In this document: positions 9,330-18,414 of the stretch, one piece after another | Numbering within the stretch: the first letter of the stretch is position 1 | How the letters are laid out: each line of letters starts with the position of its first letter | NCBI RefSeq assembly: GCF_003351785.1 | Contig: NZ_CP031230.1 | Coordinates: 620,001 to 684,000 of the forward strand | Direction: 5' to 3' | Length of the DNA stretch: 64,000 nt | Origin: Sporosarcina sp. PTS2304 | GTDB taxonomy: Bacteria > Bacillota > Bacilli > Bacillales_A > Planococcaceae | The notes under the pieces: model-generated | What the model was told of the DNA's origin: nothing | The model's input: only the letters and a program-made list of their open reading frames with translations | Database searches by the model: none | Program-made: the position numbers and the translations under genes

Positions 9330-11453
9330 ATGTCAGAACAGAAAAAAGTGTATACACTCGATTGGGCAGGACGTACGCTGACGATCGAAGCTGGACAACT
9401 TGCTAAGCAAGCAAATGGTGCTGTGCTCGTTCGTTACGGTGAAACAACAGTACTTTCTACGGTAACTGCTTCTAAGAAACCAAAACCTCTAGACTTTTTC
9501 CCACTAACAGTAAACTATGAAGAGCGTTTATACGCGGTTGGTAAAATTCCAGGTGGATTTATTAAACGTGAAGGCCGTCCTTCAGAAAAGGCTGTATTGA
9601 CAAGTCGTTTAATCGACCGTCCGATTAGACCTTTATTTCCTGATGGTTTCCGAAATGACGTACAAGTAATTTCACTTGTCATGTCAGTAGACCAAGATTG
9701 TTCATCAGAAATCGCTGCTATGATTGGATCTTCACTGGCGCTATCTATTTCAGACATTCCGTTTGACGGACCTATTGCAGGTGTTCAAGTAGGTCGTATT
9801 GATGGTGAATTCATCGTCAATCCAACACCGGCACAACTTGAAAACTCTGAAATCGATTTAGTCGTTGCTGGAACGAAAGATGCAATCAACATGGTAGAAG
9901 CAGGAGCAAAAGAAGTTTCTGAGCATATTATGCTTGAAGCGATTATGTTCGGTCACGATGAGATTAAGAAATTAATTGAATTCCAAGAAAAAATCGCTCA
10001 AGAAATCGGTAAAGAGAAGTTCGAGATTGAATTATTCGAACTGGATGCTGAAATTAGCAAAGAAGTAAAAGATTTCTGTGAGAGTGATTTAATCGCTGCT
10101 ATACAAACAGAAGAAAAACACGCGCGTGAAGATGCGATTAATGAAGTAAAAGCATCAGTACTTGAACGTTATAATGAACAAGAAGCTGACGAAGAAACGA
10201 TTAAGCAAGTAAAAGCTGTTTTGGAACAAATGGTTAAAGATGAAGTTCGTCGATTAATTACGGTGGACAAAGTGCGTCCAGATGGCCGTGGATTAGATGA
10301 AATTCGTCCATTGTCTTCTGAAACAGGCTTATTGCAACGTGCACATGGCTCTTCACTGTTCACACGTGGACAAACACAAGTATTGAGTGTTTGTACGTTA
10401 GGAGCACTTGGTGAAGTCCAAATGATTGATGGATTAGGTTTAGATGAGTCTAAACGCTTTATGCATCACTACAACTTCCCGAACTTTAGTGTAGGTGAAA
10501 CTGGACCGATCCGTGGACCAGGCCGTCGTGAAATCGGTCATGGGGCGCTTGGAGAACGTGCATTGCTTCCTGTCCTTCCTGATGAAGTTGAATTCCCTTA
10601 TACAATGCGTCTAGTCGCAGAAGTATTAGAATCTAATGGTTCGTCTTCACAAGCATCTATCTGTGCTTCTACAATGGCTATGATGGACGCGGGTGTACCG
10701 ATCAAGTCGCCGGTAGCAGGTATTGCAATGGGCTTGATCAAAAAAGATGAAGATTACTCAATTCTTTCAGATATTCAAGGAATGGAAGATCATTTAGGTG
10801 ATATGGACTTTAAAGTAGCAGGTACTAGTAAAGGTATTACTGCACTTCAAATGGATATCAAAATCGATGGTCTTTCTCGTCAAATTTTAGAAGAATCATT
10901 AACACAAGCAAAAATTGGCCGCATTCATATTCTCAACCATATGATGACTACGATTTCTGAGACACGTGAAGAATTGTCTGAATATGCACCAAAGATTATT
11001 GTAATTCATATCAATCCAGATAAAATCCGCGACGTGATCGGGCCTGGTGGTAAAGTGATCAATAAAATCATTGAAGAAACACAAGTAAAAATCGATACAG
11101 AACAAGATGGTACGATTTATATCGCATCCCCGAATTCTGAAATGAACGCAAAAGCCAAGCAAATGATTGAAAATATCGTTCGTGAAGCGAAAGTTGGCGA
11201 ATACTACCTGGCGAAAGTAAAGCGTATTGAAAAGTTCGGTGCGTTCTTAGAAATCTTCCCTGGGAAAGACGGTTTGCTTCATATTTCTGAAATTCAGGAA
11301 GCACGTACAAAAGAAGTAGAAGACGTGCTGAAACTTGGTGATGAATTATTCGTTAAGGTAATCGAAATTGATAGACAAGGACGAGTAAATCTTTCTAGAA
11401 AAGTCGTTATTTTAGAAGAAAAAGAAGCCAAAGAAAAAGCTAACAAAGAGTAA
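9330..11453 (+). CDS. pnp: polyribonucleotide nucleotidyltransferase (PNPase)
   Basis: A 707-residue 3'-to-5' phosphorolytic exoribonuclease, central to mRNA decay. Two RNase PH domains flank an all-helical segment. The second contains [31 protein letters not shown] and [20 protein letters not shown] domain ([17 protein letters not shown]) and an S1 domain ([21 protein letters not shown]) close the protein. ATG 9330 follows GAGAGGAG; the in-frame extension back to 9204 starts inside the rpsO terminator and is not PNPase-like. It probably has its own promoter in 9218-9310, which I could not define. Confidence 0.97.
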   Translation: MSEQKKVYTLDWAGRTLTIEAGQLAKQANGAVLVRYGETTVLSTVTASKKPKPLDFFPLTVNYEERLYAVGKIPGGFIKREGRPSEKAVLTSRLIDRPIRPLFPDGFRNDVQVISLVMSVDQDCSSEIAAMIGSSLALSISDIPFDGPIAGVQVGRIDGEFIVNPTPAQLENSEIDLVVAGTKDAINMVEAGAKEVSEHIMLEAIMFGHDEIKKLIEFQEKIAQEIGKEKFEIELFELDAEISKEVKDFCESDLIAAIQTEEKHAREDAINEVKASVLERYNEQEADEETIKQVKAVLEQMVKDEVRRLITVDKVRPDGRGLDEIRPLSSETGLLQRAHGSSLFTRGQTQVLSVCTLGALGEVQMIDGLGLDESKRFMHHYNFPNFSVGETGPIRGPGRREIGHGALGERALLPVLPDEVEFPYTMRLVAEVLESNGSSSQASICASTMAMMDAGVPIKSPVAGIAMGLIKKDEDYSILSDIQGMEDHLGDMDFKVAGTSKGITALQMDIKIDGLSRQILEESLTQAKIGRIHILNHMMTTISETREELSEYAPKIIVIHINPDKIRDVIGPGGKVINKIIEETQVKIDTEQDGTIYIASPNSEMNAKAKQMIENIVREAKVGEYYLAKVKRIEKFGAFLEIFPGKDGLLHISEIQEARTKEVEDVLKLGDELFVKVIEIDRQGRVNLSRKVVILEEKEAKEKANKE

Positions 11454-11463
11454 GAATCAAGTC

Positions 11464-11505
11464 AAAAGCCTCTTCCTGCACAAGTTGCGGCGAAGTAGGC
11501 TTTTT
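11464..11505 (+). terminator. intrinsic terminator after pnp
   Basis: AAAAGCCT (11464-11471) pairs with AGGCTTTT at the other end, with an imperfect inner stem and a T-run on the 3' side. It ends about 26 bases before the next gene. Confidence 0.75.
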
Positions 11506-11530
11506 GCACTTTATTAAGGGAGAGAAGTCG

Positions 11531-12787
11531 ATGATCGAGACATATACATGTTCTAACGGTGTACGCATAGTTCATGAAAAAATGCCGCATGTACAGTCGG
11601 TAGCTGTCGGTGTATGGGTACACGCAGGTTCTTCAAACGAAACAGCGGAGCAAGAAGGAATTGCTCATTTCATAGAGCATATGTTATTTAAAGGAACAGC
11701 CACGAGAACAGCGAGAATGATCGCTGAGCAATTTGATCAGATTGGCGGGGATTTAAATGCGTTCACATCAAAAGAAATGACTTGCTATTATACAACGGTT
11801 CTCAGTCATCATGCATCATACGCACTGACAATTTTATCTGATATGTTCTTTCATTCACAATTCAAAGAAGAAGAAATGGATAAAGAGAAATCTGTTATTT
11901 TAGATGAAATTTCATCTGTAGAAGATATGCCGGAAGAAGATGCAGATGAAAAACTTTGGTCTGCAATGTTCCCGGCAGATCCAATCGGGAAACCTGTTGG
12001 CGGACGTGCAGAGACGATTAAACGTTTCACAAAAGAAATGGTAGATGATTTTATGGCAAGTCATTATGGTCCGGAAAACCTTGTAATTTCGATTGCGGGG
12101 AATTATGATGAACGACTCATTAAATTGATCGAAGCTCATTTCGGATCATATAAAAGCAAACTTCCTATCAGTGTACAAGATGAAGTAATAGTGCCAGATT
12201 TCGCAGCTAAAAAAGTGATAAAAGCAAAAGAGATTGAGCAGGCGCATGTGTGCTTTGGTTATCCTTCTCTGCCTTCTACACACGATAAAATTTACGAACT
12301 TAGTTTGTTCGACAGTATTTTAGGCGGCACGATGTCTTCCAGGCTGTTCCAGGAAGTGCGGGAGAATAAAGGGTTAGCCTACTCTGTCTACACGTATTAT
12401 GCAGCGTATGAGAAGGCTGGTGGCTTCGTCATCTATTGTGGTACGTCACCGGACAACTTTGAAGAGACGTATAAAACGATAGAACAAGTAATTGCGGAGT
12501 TGTTGCATGACGGAATTACGGATCACGAATTGCGAAATGCTAAAGAGCAACTAAAAGGAAGCTTCATTCTCGGATTAGAAACGTCCGAATCTAGAATGTA
12601 TCGTAATGGGCGCAATGAATTAGTGTTGCGCAAACACGAAACGATCGAACATGTAGTCGAGCAAATTGAGAAAGTGGAAAAGCGTAGCGTCTATCGATTA
12701 GCTCAACAGATTTTGACGAGTGACCGTGCACTTTCGATTATTGCACCAAGAAAGAATACCCAACAATATAAAAAAATGCAGAACTAG
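11531..12787 (+). CDS. ymxG: M16 family zinc metallopeptidase (YmxG/MlpA)
   Basis: A 418-residue peptidase of the pitrilysin/processing-peptidase family M16. The inverted zinc motif HFIEH (HxxEH) lies in GIAHFIEHMLFKGT, followed by GGDLNAFTSKEMTCYY; the third ligand Glu lies in the EEDADEKLWSAMF region. The second half is the non-catalytic M16 domain (LGGTMSSRLFQEVRENKGLAYSVY). The start ATG 11531 follows AAGGGAGAG. The position between pnp and ymxH matches B. subtilis ymxG (mlpA). The substrate is unknown. Confidence 0.92.
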   Translation: MIETYTCSNGVRIVHEKMPHVQSVAVGVWVHAGSSNETAEQEGIAHFIEHMLFKGTATRTARMIAEQFDQIGGDLNAFTSKEMTCYYTTVLSHHASYALTILSDMFFHSQFKEEEMDKEKSVILDEISSVEDMPEEDADEKLWSAMFPADPIGKPVGGRAETIKRFTKEMVDDFMASHYGPENLVISIAGNYDERLIKLIEAHFGSYKSKLPISVQDEVIVPDFAAKKVIKAKEIEQAHVCFGYPSLPSTHDKIYELSLFDSILGGTMSSRLFQEVRENKGLAYSVYTYYAAYEKAGGFVIYCGTSPDNFEETYKTIEQVIAELLHDGITDHELRNAKEQLKGSFILGLETSESRMYRNGRNELVLRKHETIEHVVEQIEKVEKRSVYRLAQQILTSDRALSIIAPRKNTQQYKKMQN

Positions 12788-12845
12788 TCGAGTTCTCCCT
12801 TTCTACACATATGATGATAGAGATCATAAGAGAGGGAGGACTTAT

Positions 12846-13124
12846 ATGTTGTTATCTGAACTCGCACAAAAGGAGTTAATTCAAGTCGAGGAAGGAATGC
12901 GGTATGGATTTTTGGCAGATACGGATCTTCTTTTTAATCACAAAACAGGGGAAATTATTGGATTTGAGATTAGAAAAAAGCTGGGGAAAAATTTGTTCCG
13001 TCAAAAAGATCAGGATGTCATTGAGTATATTCCTTGGCATGAGATTGTACTTGTAGGTGAAGATCGTATTCTTTTTGGGAAAACGCATGAATTAGATCGT
13101 AAGGATGTGATGGAGTATGACTAA
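12846..13124 (+). CDS. ymxH: YlmC/YmxH family PRC-barrel sporulation protein
   Basis: A 92-residue protein with a PRC-barrel-like fold. Visible segments are MLLSELAQKELIQVEEGMRYGFLADTDLLF, then GEIIGFEIRKK and IPWHEIVLVGEDRILF. It lies directly upstream of dpaA and overlaps it by 8 bases, as ymxH does in B. subtilis. The family is associated with spore formers but has no proven biochemical role. Start ATG 12846 after GAGGGAGGA; a longer in-frame extension into ymxG is rejected. Confidence 0.88.
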   Translation: MLLSELAQKELIQVEEGMRYGFLADTDLLFNHKTGEIIGFEIRKKLGKNLFRQKDQDVIEYIPWHEIVLVGEDRILFGKTHELDRKDVMEYD

Positions 13125-13917
13125 ATGGTTAATTATTGGAAGTGATCAACGGTTGCGTTTAGCATCGGATATATTAAACACGCAAGGATACAGTTGTTCA
13201 TATGTAGCGGAGGACTCATTTAGCGATGAGCTTGAAAAAAGTTTACGAACATCAGCACCTGATCGTATCATTCTCCCGCTTTTGTCTATGACGAACCCTA
13301 TTCCACCGAAGCTTCTAAAAAAAACAACAGTGCTATATACAGGGCAGACTGCAGCACAATGGATTCATCAGTTAAATGAATTCGGCATACAGCATAAAAG
13401 CTACTTGCGAAACGAACAATTTATTTGGAAAAACGCTCAATTGACTGCTGAAGCATTTGTTGACGTATTTTATGAACAAACAAAGAGAACGATTGCAGGG
13501 AAACGCTTTTATATAGCGGGTTTTGGCAGGGTAGGAAAAGCACTGGCATTTACTTTAAATAATTTACAAGCGAATGTTACAGTCGCTGCGAGATCGGATG
13601 AACAATTAGCTGAAGCAGCTATTCTAGGATATGATACTACCCGCCTAACGGAATATACTACATTTACAGATGGATATGTAGTCAATACTATACCTGCACA
13701 GTGGTTAGATCCGAAACGAGCAGGGCGCATATTTGATGTAGCTTCAGCACCGGGTTGCCTAAAGCCTTCCACAACTTCTGAATACTATACGATACACCTC
13801 AAATTGCCCGGGATACATTTTCCTGTGGATGCGGCGACAGTTGTAGTAGACGCCGTTTTGAGAATGGATTCAGAAGAAAGGGGAGCTAGATGCTTGAAGG
13901 AAAACGAATCGGATTAG
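13117..13917 (+). CDS. dpaA: dipicolinate synthase subunit A
   Basis: A 266-residue DpaA (SpoVFA). With DpaB it makes dipicolinic acid in the mother cell from a dihydrodipicolinate-pathway intermediate. A Rossmann nucleotide site is visible at about 128-140 (YIAGFGRVGKALAF), followed by VTVAARSDEQLAEA. It is shorter than the roughly 297-residue B. subtilis protein, mostly at the N-terminus. It overlaps ymxH upstream and dpaB downstream by 28 bases. Mother-cell sigma-K control is expected from B. subtilis; I could not identify a convincing promoter. Confidence 0.93.
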   Translation: MTKWLIIGSDQRLRLASDILNTQGYSCSYVAEDSFSDELEKSLRTSAPDRIILPLLSMTNPIPPKLLKKTTVLYTGQTAAQWIHQLNEFGIQHKSYLRNEQFIWKNAQLTAEAFVDVFYEQTKRTIAGKRFYIAGFGRVGKALAFTLNNLQANVTVAARSDEQLAEAAILGYDTTRLTEYTTFTDGYVVNTIPAQWLDPKRAGRIFDVASAPGCLKPSTTSEYYTIHLKLPGIHFPVDAATVVVDAVLRMDSEERGARCLKENESD

Positions 13918-14480
13918 GTATTACGGCTTCACATTGCACATATGACCAATTGCTTCCAATGATTGATTCTTTGCAAAAGGTAGGGGCGTCAGTCGTTCCG
14001 ATTATTACTCATTCTGTACTTCACGCCGCAACGCGTTTTGGTACAGGGGAAGAATGGATCGAACGTATAGAGAAAGCTACAGGTGAAAAAGTGATATCCA
14101 GTATTAGGGAAGCTGAACCATTTGGTCCAACCAATCCATTAGACTGTATGATTATTTCTCCGCTTACTGGGAATTCCATGAGCAGATTTGCTAATGCCGC
14201 TACAGATTCACCTGTATTAATGGCTGCAAAAGCGACATTGCGCAACGGAAAACCTGTAGTGCTCGGTGTATCAACAAACGATGCGTTAGGTTTGAATGCA
14301 GCGAATTTAGTGAAGTTATTAAACATGAAACATGTCTATTTTATTCCGTTTGGTCAAGATGATTGTTTGAAAAAACCAAACTCTTTAATAGCTGATTTTT
14401 CACTCCTGCCAGCTACTACTATTGCTGCTATAAACGGCAAGCAGTTACAACCACTCTTAATAATGCATAAAGATGCATGA
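13890..14480 (+). CDS. dpaB: dipicolinate synthase subunit B (flavoprotein)
   Basis: A 196-residue UbiX/PAD-type flavoprotein family member and second subunit of dipicolinate synthase. GKRIGLGITASHCTYDQ starts the FMN-binding fold. PLTGNSMSRFANAATDSPVLMAAKA and the NDALGLNAANLVKLLN segment are characteristic of DpaB. The ATG lies inside the 3' end of dpaA, with AAAGGGGAG upstream. asd and dapA, which supply the precursor, follow directly but behind a separate promoter. Confidence 0.94.
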   Translation: MLEGKRIGLGITASHCTYDQLLPMIDSLQKVGASVVPIITHSVLHAATRFGTGEEWIERIEKATGEKVISSIREAEPFGPTNPLDCMIISPLTGNSMSRFANAATDSPVLMAAKATLRNGKPVVLGVSTNDALGLNAANLVKLLNMKHVYFIPFGQDDCLKKPNSLIADFSLLPATTIAAINGKQLQPLLIMHKDA

Positions 14481-14487
14481 AAATAGA

Positions 14488-14516
14488 TTTTTAAATTTCG
14501 CAAAATATGTTATAAT
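14488..14516 (+). promoter_or_regulatory. candidate sigma-A promoter of asd
   Basis: Perfect TATAAT (14511-14516) preceded by TGT, an extended -10, with only a weak -35 (TTTTTA at 14488-14493). It lies between dpaB and asd and would uncouple asd-dapA from sporulation-specific dpaAB expression. Confidence 0.6.
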
Positions 14517-14597
14517 TCGTTCAATAACAATTAACGAGATGCAGTTATTTAAAGATAACTTAGTATAGACTTGTTAATAATTGAAAGGAAGATCAAG

Positions 14598-15623
14598 ATG
14601 AAGAATGTAAATGTTGCAATTGTCGGAGCCACAGGAGCTGTCGGGACGAAAATACTTGAGAAATTAGTAGAGCGTAAATTTCCAGCACAATCTATCAAGT
14701 TACTAGCGTCCAAACGTTCAGCTGGCAACGAGATTAAAGCTTTCGGGGAAACATATATTGTACAAGAAACGACACCTGAAGCTTTTGAAGGAGTCGACAT
14801 TGCATTCTTTAGTGCAGGCGGAAGTATTTCTGAAATGTTTGCACACGAAGCAGTGAAAAGAGGAGCCGTAGTTATTGACAATACAAGTGCTTTCCGTATG
14901 GATCCGAACATCCCACTTGTCGTACCTGAAGTAAATCCAGATGTATTGAAAAATCACTCTGGAATTATTGCTAACCCGAACTGTTCGACAATTCAAATGG
15001 TGGCGGCACTAAAGCCGATCAAAGATCAATACGGTCTAAGCAGATTAATCGTTTCTACTTATCAAGCCGTTTCAGGCGCAGGAGTAGAAGCTATAGATGA
15101 ATTAGCTGAGCAAAGTAAGCAGTTCGATGACAGAAGTGACATTGAAGCGGAAGTACTTCCATCTGCAGGTGCGAAGCGTCATTATCCGATCGCTTTCAAT
15201 GCGATTCCGCAAATTGATTCATTCGACGAATCTGGCTATACATTGGAAGAGTTGAAAATGATCAATGAAACGAAAAAAATATTTAATGATTATGATATGT
15301 CAGTAGCTGCAACGTGCGTCAGATTGCCTGTTGTATCTGGTCACTCTGAATCAGTGTATATTGAAATCGACCAAGAAGATGTAACAACAAAAGATATTCA
15401 AGCACTGTTGCAAAATGCTCCTGGAATTGTTTTGCAAGACGATCCATCTGCACAACTATACCCAATGCCGCTATACGCTGAAGGGAAAGACGAAGTGTTT
15501 GTTGGAAGAATTCGTAAAGATTTAAATCATCCGAACGGCTTCCATTTGTGGATAGTATCAGATAATTTACTAAAAGGGGCTGCATTAAACTCCGTGCAGA
15601 TTGCAGAAGCACTCGTTAAGTGA
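14598..15623 (+). CDS. asd: aspartate-semialdehyde dehydrogenase
   Basis: A 341-residue enzyme reducing aspartyl phosphate to aspartate semialdehyde, the branch point to lysine, diaminopimelate, threonine and methionine. The NADP fold begins NVAIVGATGAVGTKILEKL. The catalytic Cys lies in IIANPNCSTIQMV, and GAKRHYPIAFNAIPQID and VPVVSGHSE-type strands follow. ATG 14598 is chosen after GAAAGGAAG; the upstream TTG-started reading frame from 14571 is not family-like. dapA follows 39 bases later. Aspartokinase dapG, which lies between them in B. subtilis, is absent here. Confidence 0.96.
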   Translation: MKNVNVAIVGATGAVGTKILEKLVERKFPAQSIKLLASKRSAGNEIKAFGETYIVQETTPEAFEGVDIAFFSAGGSISEMFAHEAVKRGAVVIDNTSAFRMDPNIPLVVPEVNPDVLKNHSGIIANPNCSTIQMVAALKPIKDQYGLSRLIVSTYQAVSGAGVEAIDELAEQSKQFDDRSDIEAEVLPSAGAKRHYPIAFNAIPQIDSFDESGYTLEELKMINETKKIFNDYDMSVAATCVRLPVVSGHSESVYIEIDQEDVTTKDIQALLQNAPGIVLQDDPSAQLYPMPLYAEGKDEVFVGRIRKDLNHPNGFHLWIVSDNLLKGAALNSVQIAEALVK

Positions 15624-15662
15624 ACAGGTACGAGTGAGAGATTATGAAAAGGGATGATCAAT

Positions 15663-16532
15663 GTGAAGCTTGGAAATATAGGCACGGCAATGGTCACTCC
15701 TTTTTCTCCAACTGGTGGAATCGATTTTGAAAAAACGTCCGTATTGCTTGAGCATTTAATCGCAAATGGGACGGATTCTGTAATAGTCAGCGGGACAACG
15801 GGCGAATCCCCGACGCTTACTAGAGTGGAGAAAAAAGAGTTATTGGACTTTGTAATAAAAGTAGTAAATAAGCGGATTCCGGTAATTGCTGGAACTGGAA
15901 CAAATGATACAGCTGAATCGATCGAATTAACAAAAATGGCTGAATCGTCTGGTGCTGATGGAATTATGCTAGTAACCCCTTATTATAATAAGCCCGATCA
16001 ACAAGGCATGTATGCCCATTTCTCTGCAATTGCCAATGCAACGTCTTTACCTGTCTTACTATATAATATCCCTGGTAGATCGATCGTGAATTTACTGCCC
16101 GAAACAGTGATTCAATTGTCTAAAATACCTAATATAAAAGCAGTCAAAGAAGCAAGTGGCAATCTAGAACAAATGGCTGAAATCATCGATGGCGCAGCAG
16201 ATGATTTTCAATTATACAGCGGGGATGACGGTTTGACACTGCCGGTACTTTCCATTGGCGGAAGAGGAATTATTTCGGTATCATCACATGTTGTAGGCAA
16301 TGAAATGCAACAAATGATCCAGGCGTTTCAAAATGGACAAACAAAAAAAGCAGCACAAATCCATCGAGCACTACTACCTGTTTTTAACGCATTATTTTCA
16401 TCACCTAATCCGGTGCCAGTGAAATATGCGCTTGAAAAGCTAGGTATATCAACAGGTGGTGTGCGTTTACCGTTAGTTGAACTGGACGAAGAGGAAGTTG
16501 CAAATATTGAAAAAGTACTGGAAAAAATTTAA
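15663..16532 (+). CDS. dapA: 4-hydroxy-tetrahydrodipicolinate synthase
   Basis: A 289-residue class I aldolase condensing pyruvate with aspartate semialdehyde, feeding lysine, peptidoglycan and spore DPA. Motifs are GTAMVTPFSPTGGIDF, SGTTGESPTLTRVEKKEL, the Tyr of LLYNIPGRS and the Schiff-base Lys in IKAVKEASGN. I take GTG 15663 as the start, because AAAAGGG (15647-15653) is 9 nt before it and the protein then begins at the usual family N-terminus. The in-frame ATG at 15654 directly abuts that site. Length equals the family norm. Confidence 0.94.
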   Translation: MKLGNIGTAMVTPFSPTGGIDFEKTSVLLEHLIANGTDSVIVSGTTGESPTLTRVEKKELLDFVIKVVNKRIPVIAGTGTNDTAESIELTKMAESSGADGIMLVTPYYNKPDQQGMYAHFSAIANATSLPVLLYNIPGRSIVNLLPETVIQLSKIPNIKAVKEASGNLEQMAEIIDGAADDFQLYSGDDGLTLPVLSIGGRGIISVSSHVVGNEMQQMIQAFQNGQTKKAAQIHRALLPVFNALFSSPNPVPVKYALEKLGISTGGVRLPLVELDEEEVANIEKVLEKI

Positions 16533-16561
16533 AAATAGAGCAATTATTGCAGAATAAAGTG

Positions 16562-16589
16562 AAGCCGGATGAACAATCCGGCTTTTTTT
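16562..16589 (+). terminator. intrinsic terminator after dapA
   Basis: Perfect 9-bp stem AAGCCGGAT/ATCCGGCTT with a 5-nt loop and a run of seven T. Confidence 0.95.
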
Positions 16590-16591
16590 GT

Positions 16592-16621
16592 TTGTACAGA
16601 GCACCTACTATCTCGTATAAT
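16592..16621 (+). promoter_or_regulatory. sigma-A promoter of rnjB
   Basis: TTGTAC (16592-16597), an 18-nt spacer and perfect TATAAT (16616-16621), placed just after the dapA terminator and about 46 nt before rnjB. Confidence 0.65.
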
Positions 16622-16667
16622 GGGTTTTAGTCGTTGTGAACGGGAATAGAATATAGGAGGAAACAAA

Positions 16668-18335
16668 TTGACTAAAATACAAAATGAACAAATTAAAGTG
16701 ATTCCATTAGGTGGAGTCGGAGAAGTTGGTAAGGCAATGTACGTTGTAGAAATAGATGACGAAATGTTCGTCATGGATTCAGGGTTAATGTTTCCTGAAA
16801 CTGAAATGCTAGGAATTGATTTTGTAATTCCTGATATGACGTACTTAGAAGAAAATAAAGATCGTATTAAAGGAATTTTCTTAACGCATGGTCATGAGGA
16901 TGCAATTGGTTCCATTGCTTACTTGCTTCAGAAAGTACAAGCACCTGTATATGGAACGAAATTGACACTTGCTCTTGCAAAAGAACATTTGAAAAAAATG
17001 CCTGCTCCGTCGAATGTGCGTTTCTTTGAAGTGACCAATCGCAGCCGCATGAATTTCAAACGTACACATGTAACATTTTTTAACACAACGCATAGTATCC
17101 CGGACACGCTAGGAATCGTCTTCCATACAAGTGAAGGTGCGATTGTCAATACAGGTGAGTTTAAATTTGACCAAGCCGCTAAAGGGAAATATCGTCCAGA
17201 CATTGGGAAAATGGCGAACATAGGTGAAGAAGGCGTCTTTATTTTGATGTCAGATTCTACAGAAGCAGAGCGTCCAGGTCATACAACATCGGAGTCGGTA
17301 ATTGAAAAACGTTTATCGAAGACATTCCACGAAGCACAAGGAAGAATTTTAGTAGCACTTTACGCTTCGAACTTTATCCGAATTCAACAAGTACTCGATC
17401 AAGCTGCAGCGAAGGGTAAAAAAGTTGCGGTCATAGGTAAAAGTTTAGAGAGCTACTTTGAAGTTGGTCTACGATTAGGTTATTTACAAGTAGAAGAAGA
17501 CATTGTGATTCCGGTAAAAGAAATGGATAAATACGACGATCAAGACATCGTCATCATCATAACGGGTAATCAGGGTGAACCTTTAGAAGCTTTAGAGAAA
17601 ATTGTTCGTAAGCACCATAGAGAGATCAACATAAAAGCAACAGATACAGTACTAATCACTTTCACTCCGTCACCAGTAATGGAAATTTCCATGTATCAAA
17701 TGATGAATGAATTGGCTAAAGCTGGAGCAAAAGTACTGACATCTTCACGTAATGTACACGTGTCTAGTCACGGCTCACAAGAAGATTTAAAGATGATGTT
17801 GAATTTAATGCAACCAAAATACTTTATTCCAATTCAAGGGGAATACCGTATGCTCATTGCACACTCTAAAATAGCACAAGAAGTCGGTATTCCGAAAAAC
17901 CGCATATTTATCGCGGACAAAGGGGATATCGTTGAATACAAAAACGATAAGTTACGCATGAGCGGAAGAGTGCAAGCGGGTAACGTCTTAATCGATGGAA
18001 TTGGTGTAGGAGATGTTGGAAATATCGTGTTGCGTGACCGTAAACTATTGTCACAGGATGGAATTTTCACCGTGGTCGTAACGTTGAACAGAAAACAAAA
18101 GAGAATTGCAGCAGGTCCAGAAGTCGTATCGAGAGGTTTCGTCTATGTACGTGAATCAGAAGAACTTTTTGAAGAAGCAACAAACTTAATCCGCAAGATA
18201 GTGGAAAAGTATGTGAATAAAGAGACGTTTGAATGGACAAACATTAAACAAGAGATCCGTGAGACACTGAGTTCTTATTTATATCAGCAAACAAAAAGAC
18301 GTCCGATGATTATTCCAATCATCATGGAATACTAA
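16668..18335 (+). CDS. rnjB: ribonuclease J2
   Basis: A 555-residue metallo-beta-lactamase/beta-CASP RNase J. It starts with [20 protein letters not shown]. The metal motif reads THGHEDAIG, so the second His-Asp-His element is broken (H to A). The strand that is TGDFKFD in RNase J1 is TGEFKFD here. [12 protein letters not shown] and the C-terminal domain ending [12 protein letters not shown] are conserved. Both changes, and the position after dapA, match RNase J2, which in B. subtilis forms a complex with J1 and is itself weakly active. Start TTG 16668 (or a nearby codon) after AGGAGG. It is transcribed from its own promoter. Confidence 0.92.
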   Translation: MTKIQNEQIKVIPLGGVGEVGKAMYVVEIDDEMFVMDSGLMFPETEMLGIDFVIPDMTYLEENKDRIKGIFLTHGHEDAIGSIAYLLQKVQAPVYGTKLTLALAKEHLKKMPAPSNVRFFEVTNRSRMNFKRTHVTFFNTTHSIPDTLGIVFHTSEGAIVNTGEFKFDQAAKGKYRPDIGKMANIGEEGVFILMSDSTEAERPGHTTSESVIEKRLSKTFHEAQGRILVALYASNFIRIQQVLDQAAAKGKKVAVIGKSLESYFEVGLRLGYLQVEEDIVIPVKEMDKYDDQDIVIIITGNQGEPLEALEKIVRKHHREINIKATDTVLITFTPSPVMEISMYQMMNELAKAGAKVLTSSRNVHVSSHGSQEDLKMMLNLMQPKYFIPIQGEYRMLIAHSKIAQEVGIPKNRIFIADKGDIVEYKNDKLRMSGRVQAGNVLIDGIGVGDVGNIVLRDRKLLSQDGIFTVVVTLNRKQKRIAAGPEVVSRGFVYVRESEELFEEATNLIRKIVEKYVNKETFEWTNIKQEIRETLSSYLYQQTKRRPMIIPIIMEY

Positions 18336-18360
18336 GCAGTCGCTTGCAATAAAAAAACTG

Positions 18361-18396
18361 GATTTCCATGCCATCTTTGGCTGGGAATCTTTTTTT
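18361..18396 (+). terminator. intrinsic terminator between rnjB and ftsK/spoIIIE
   Basis: The GATTTCC...GGGAATC arms extend through GCCA/TGGC and are followed by seven T. The T-run ends only 18 bases before the downstream start codon, so the next gene depends on readthrough or on a promoter hidden in rnjB. Confidence 0.8.
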
Positions 18397-18414
18397 CAGA
18401 AAGGGGGTCAGCAG

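Noticed and set aside
12783..12816. Sigma-K promoter in front of ymxH-dpaA
   Set aside because: CATATGATG resembles the -10, but no AC -35 occurs at the right distance. I could not support it although sigma-K control is expected.
14718..14996. Antisense frames of 60-170 codons opposite most genes
   Set aside because: They are shadows of strongly biased codon use in the sense genes. None has a ribosome site or plausible product.
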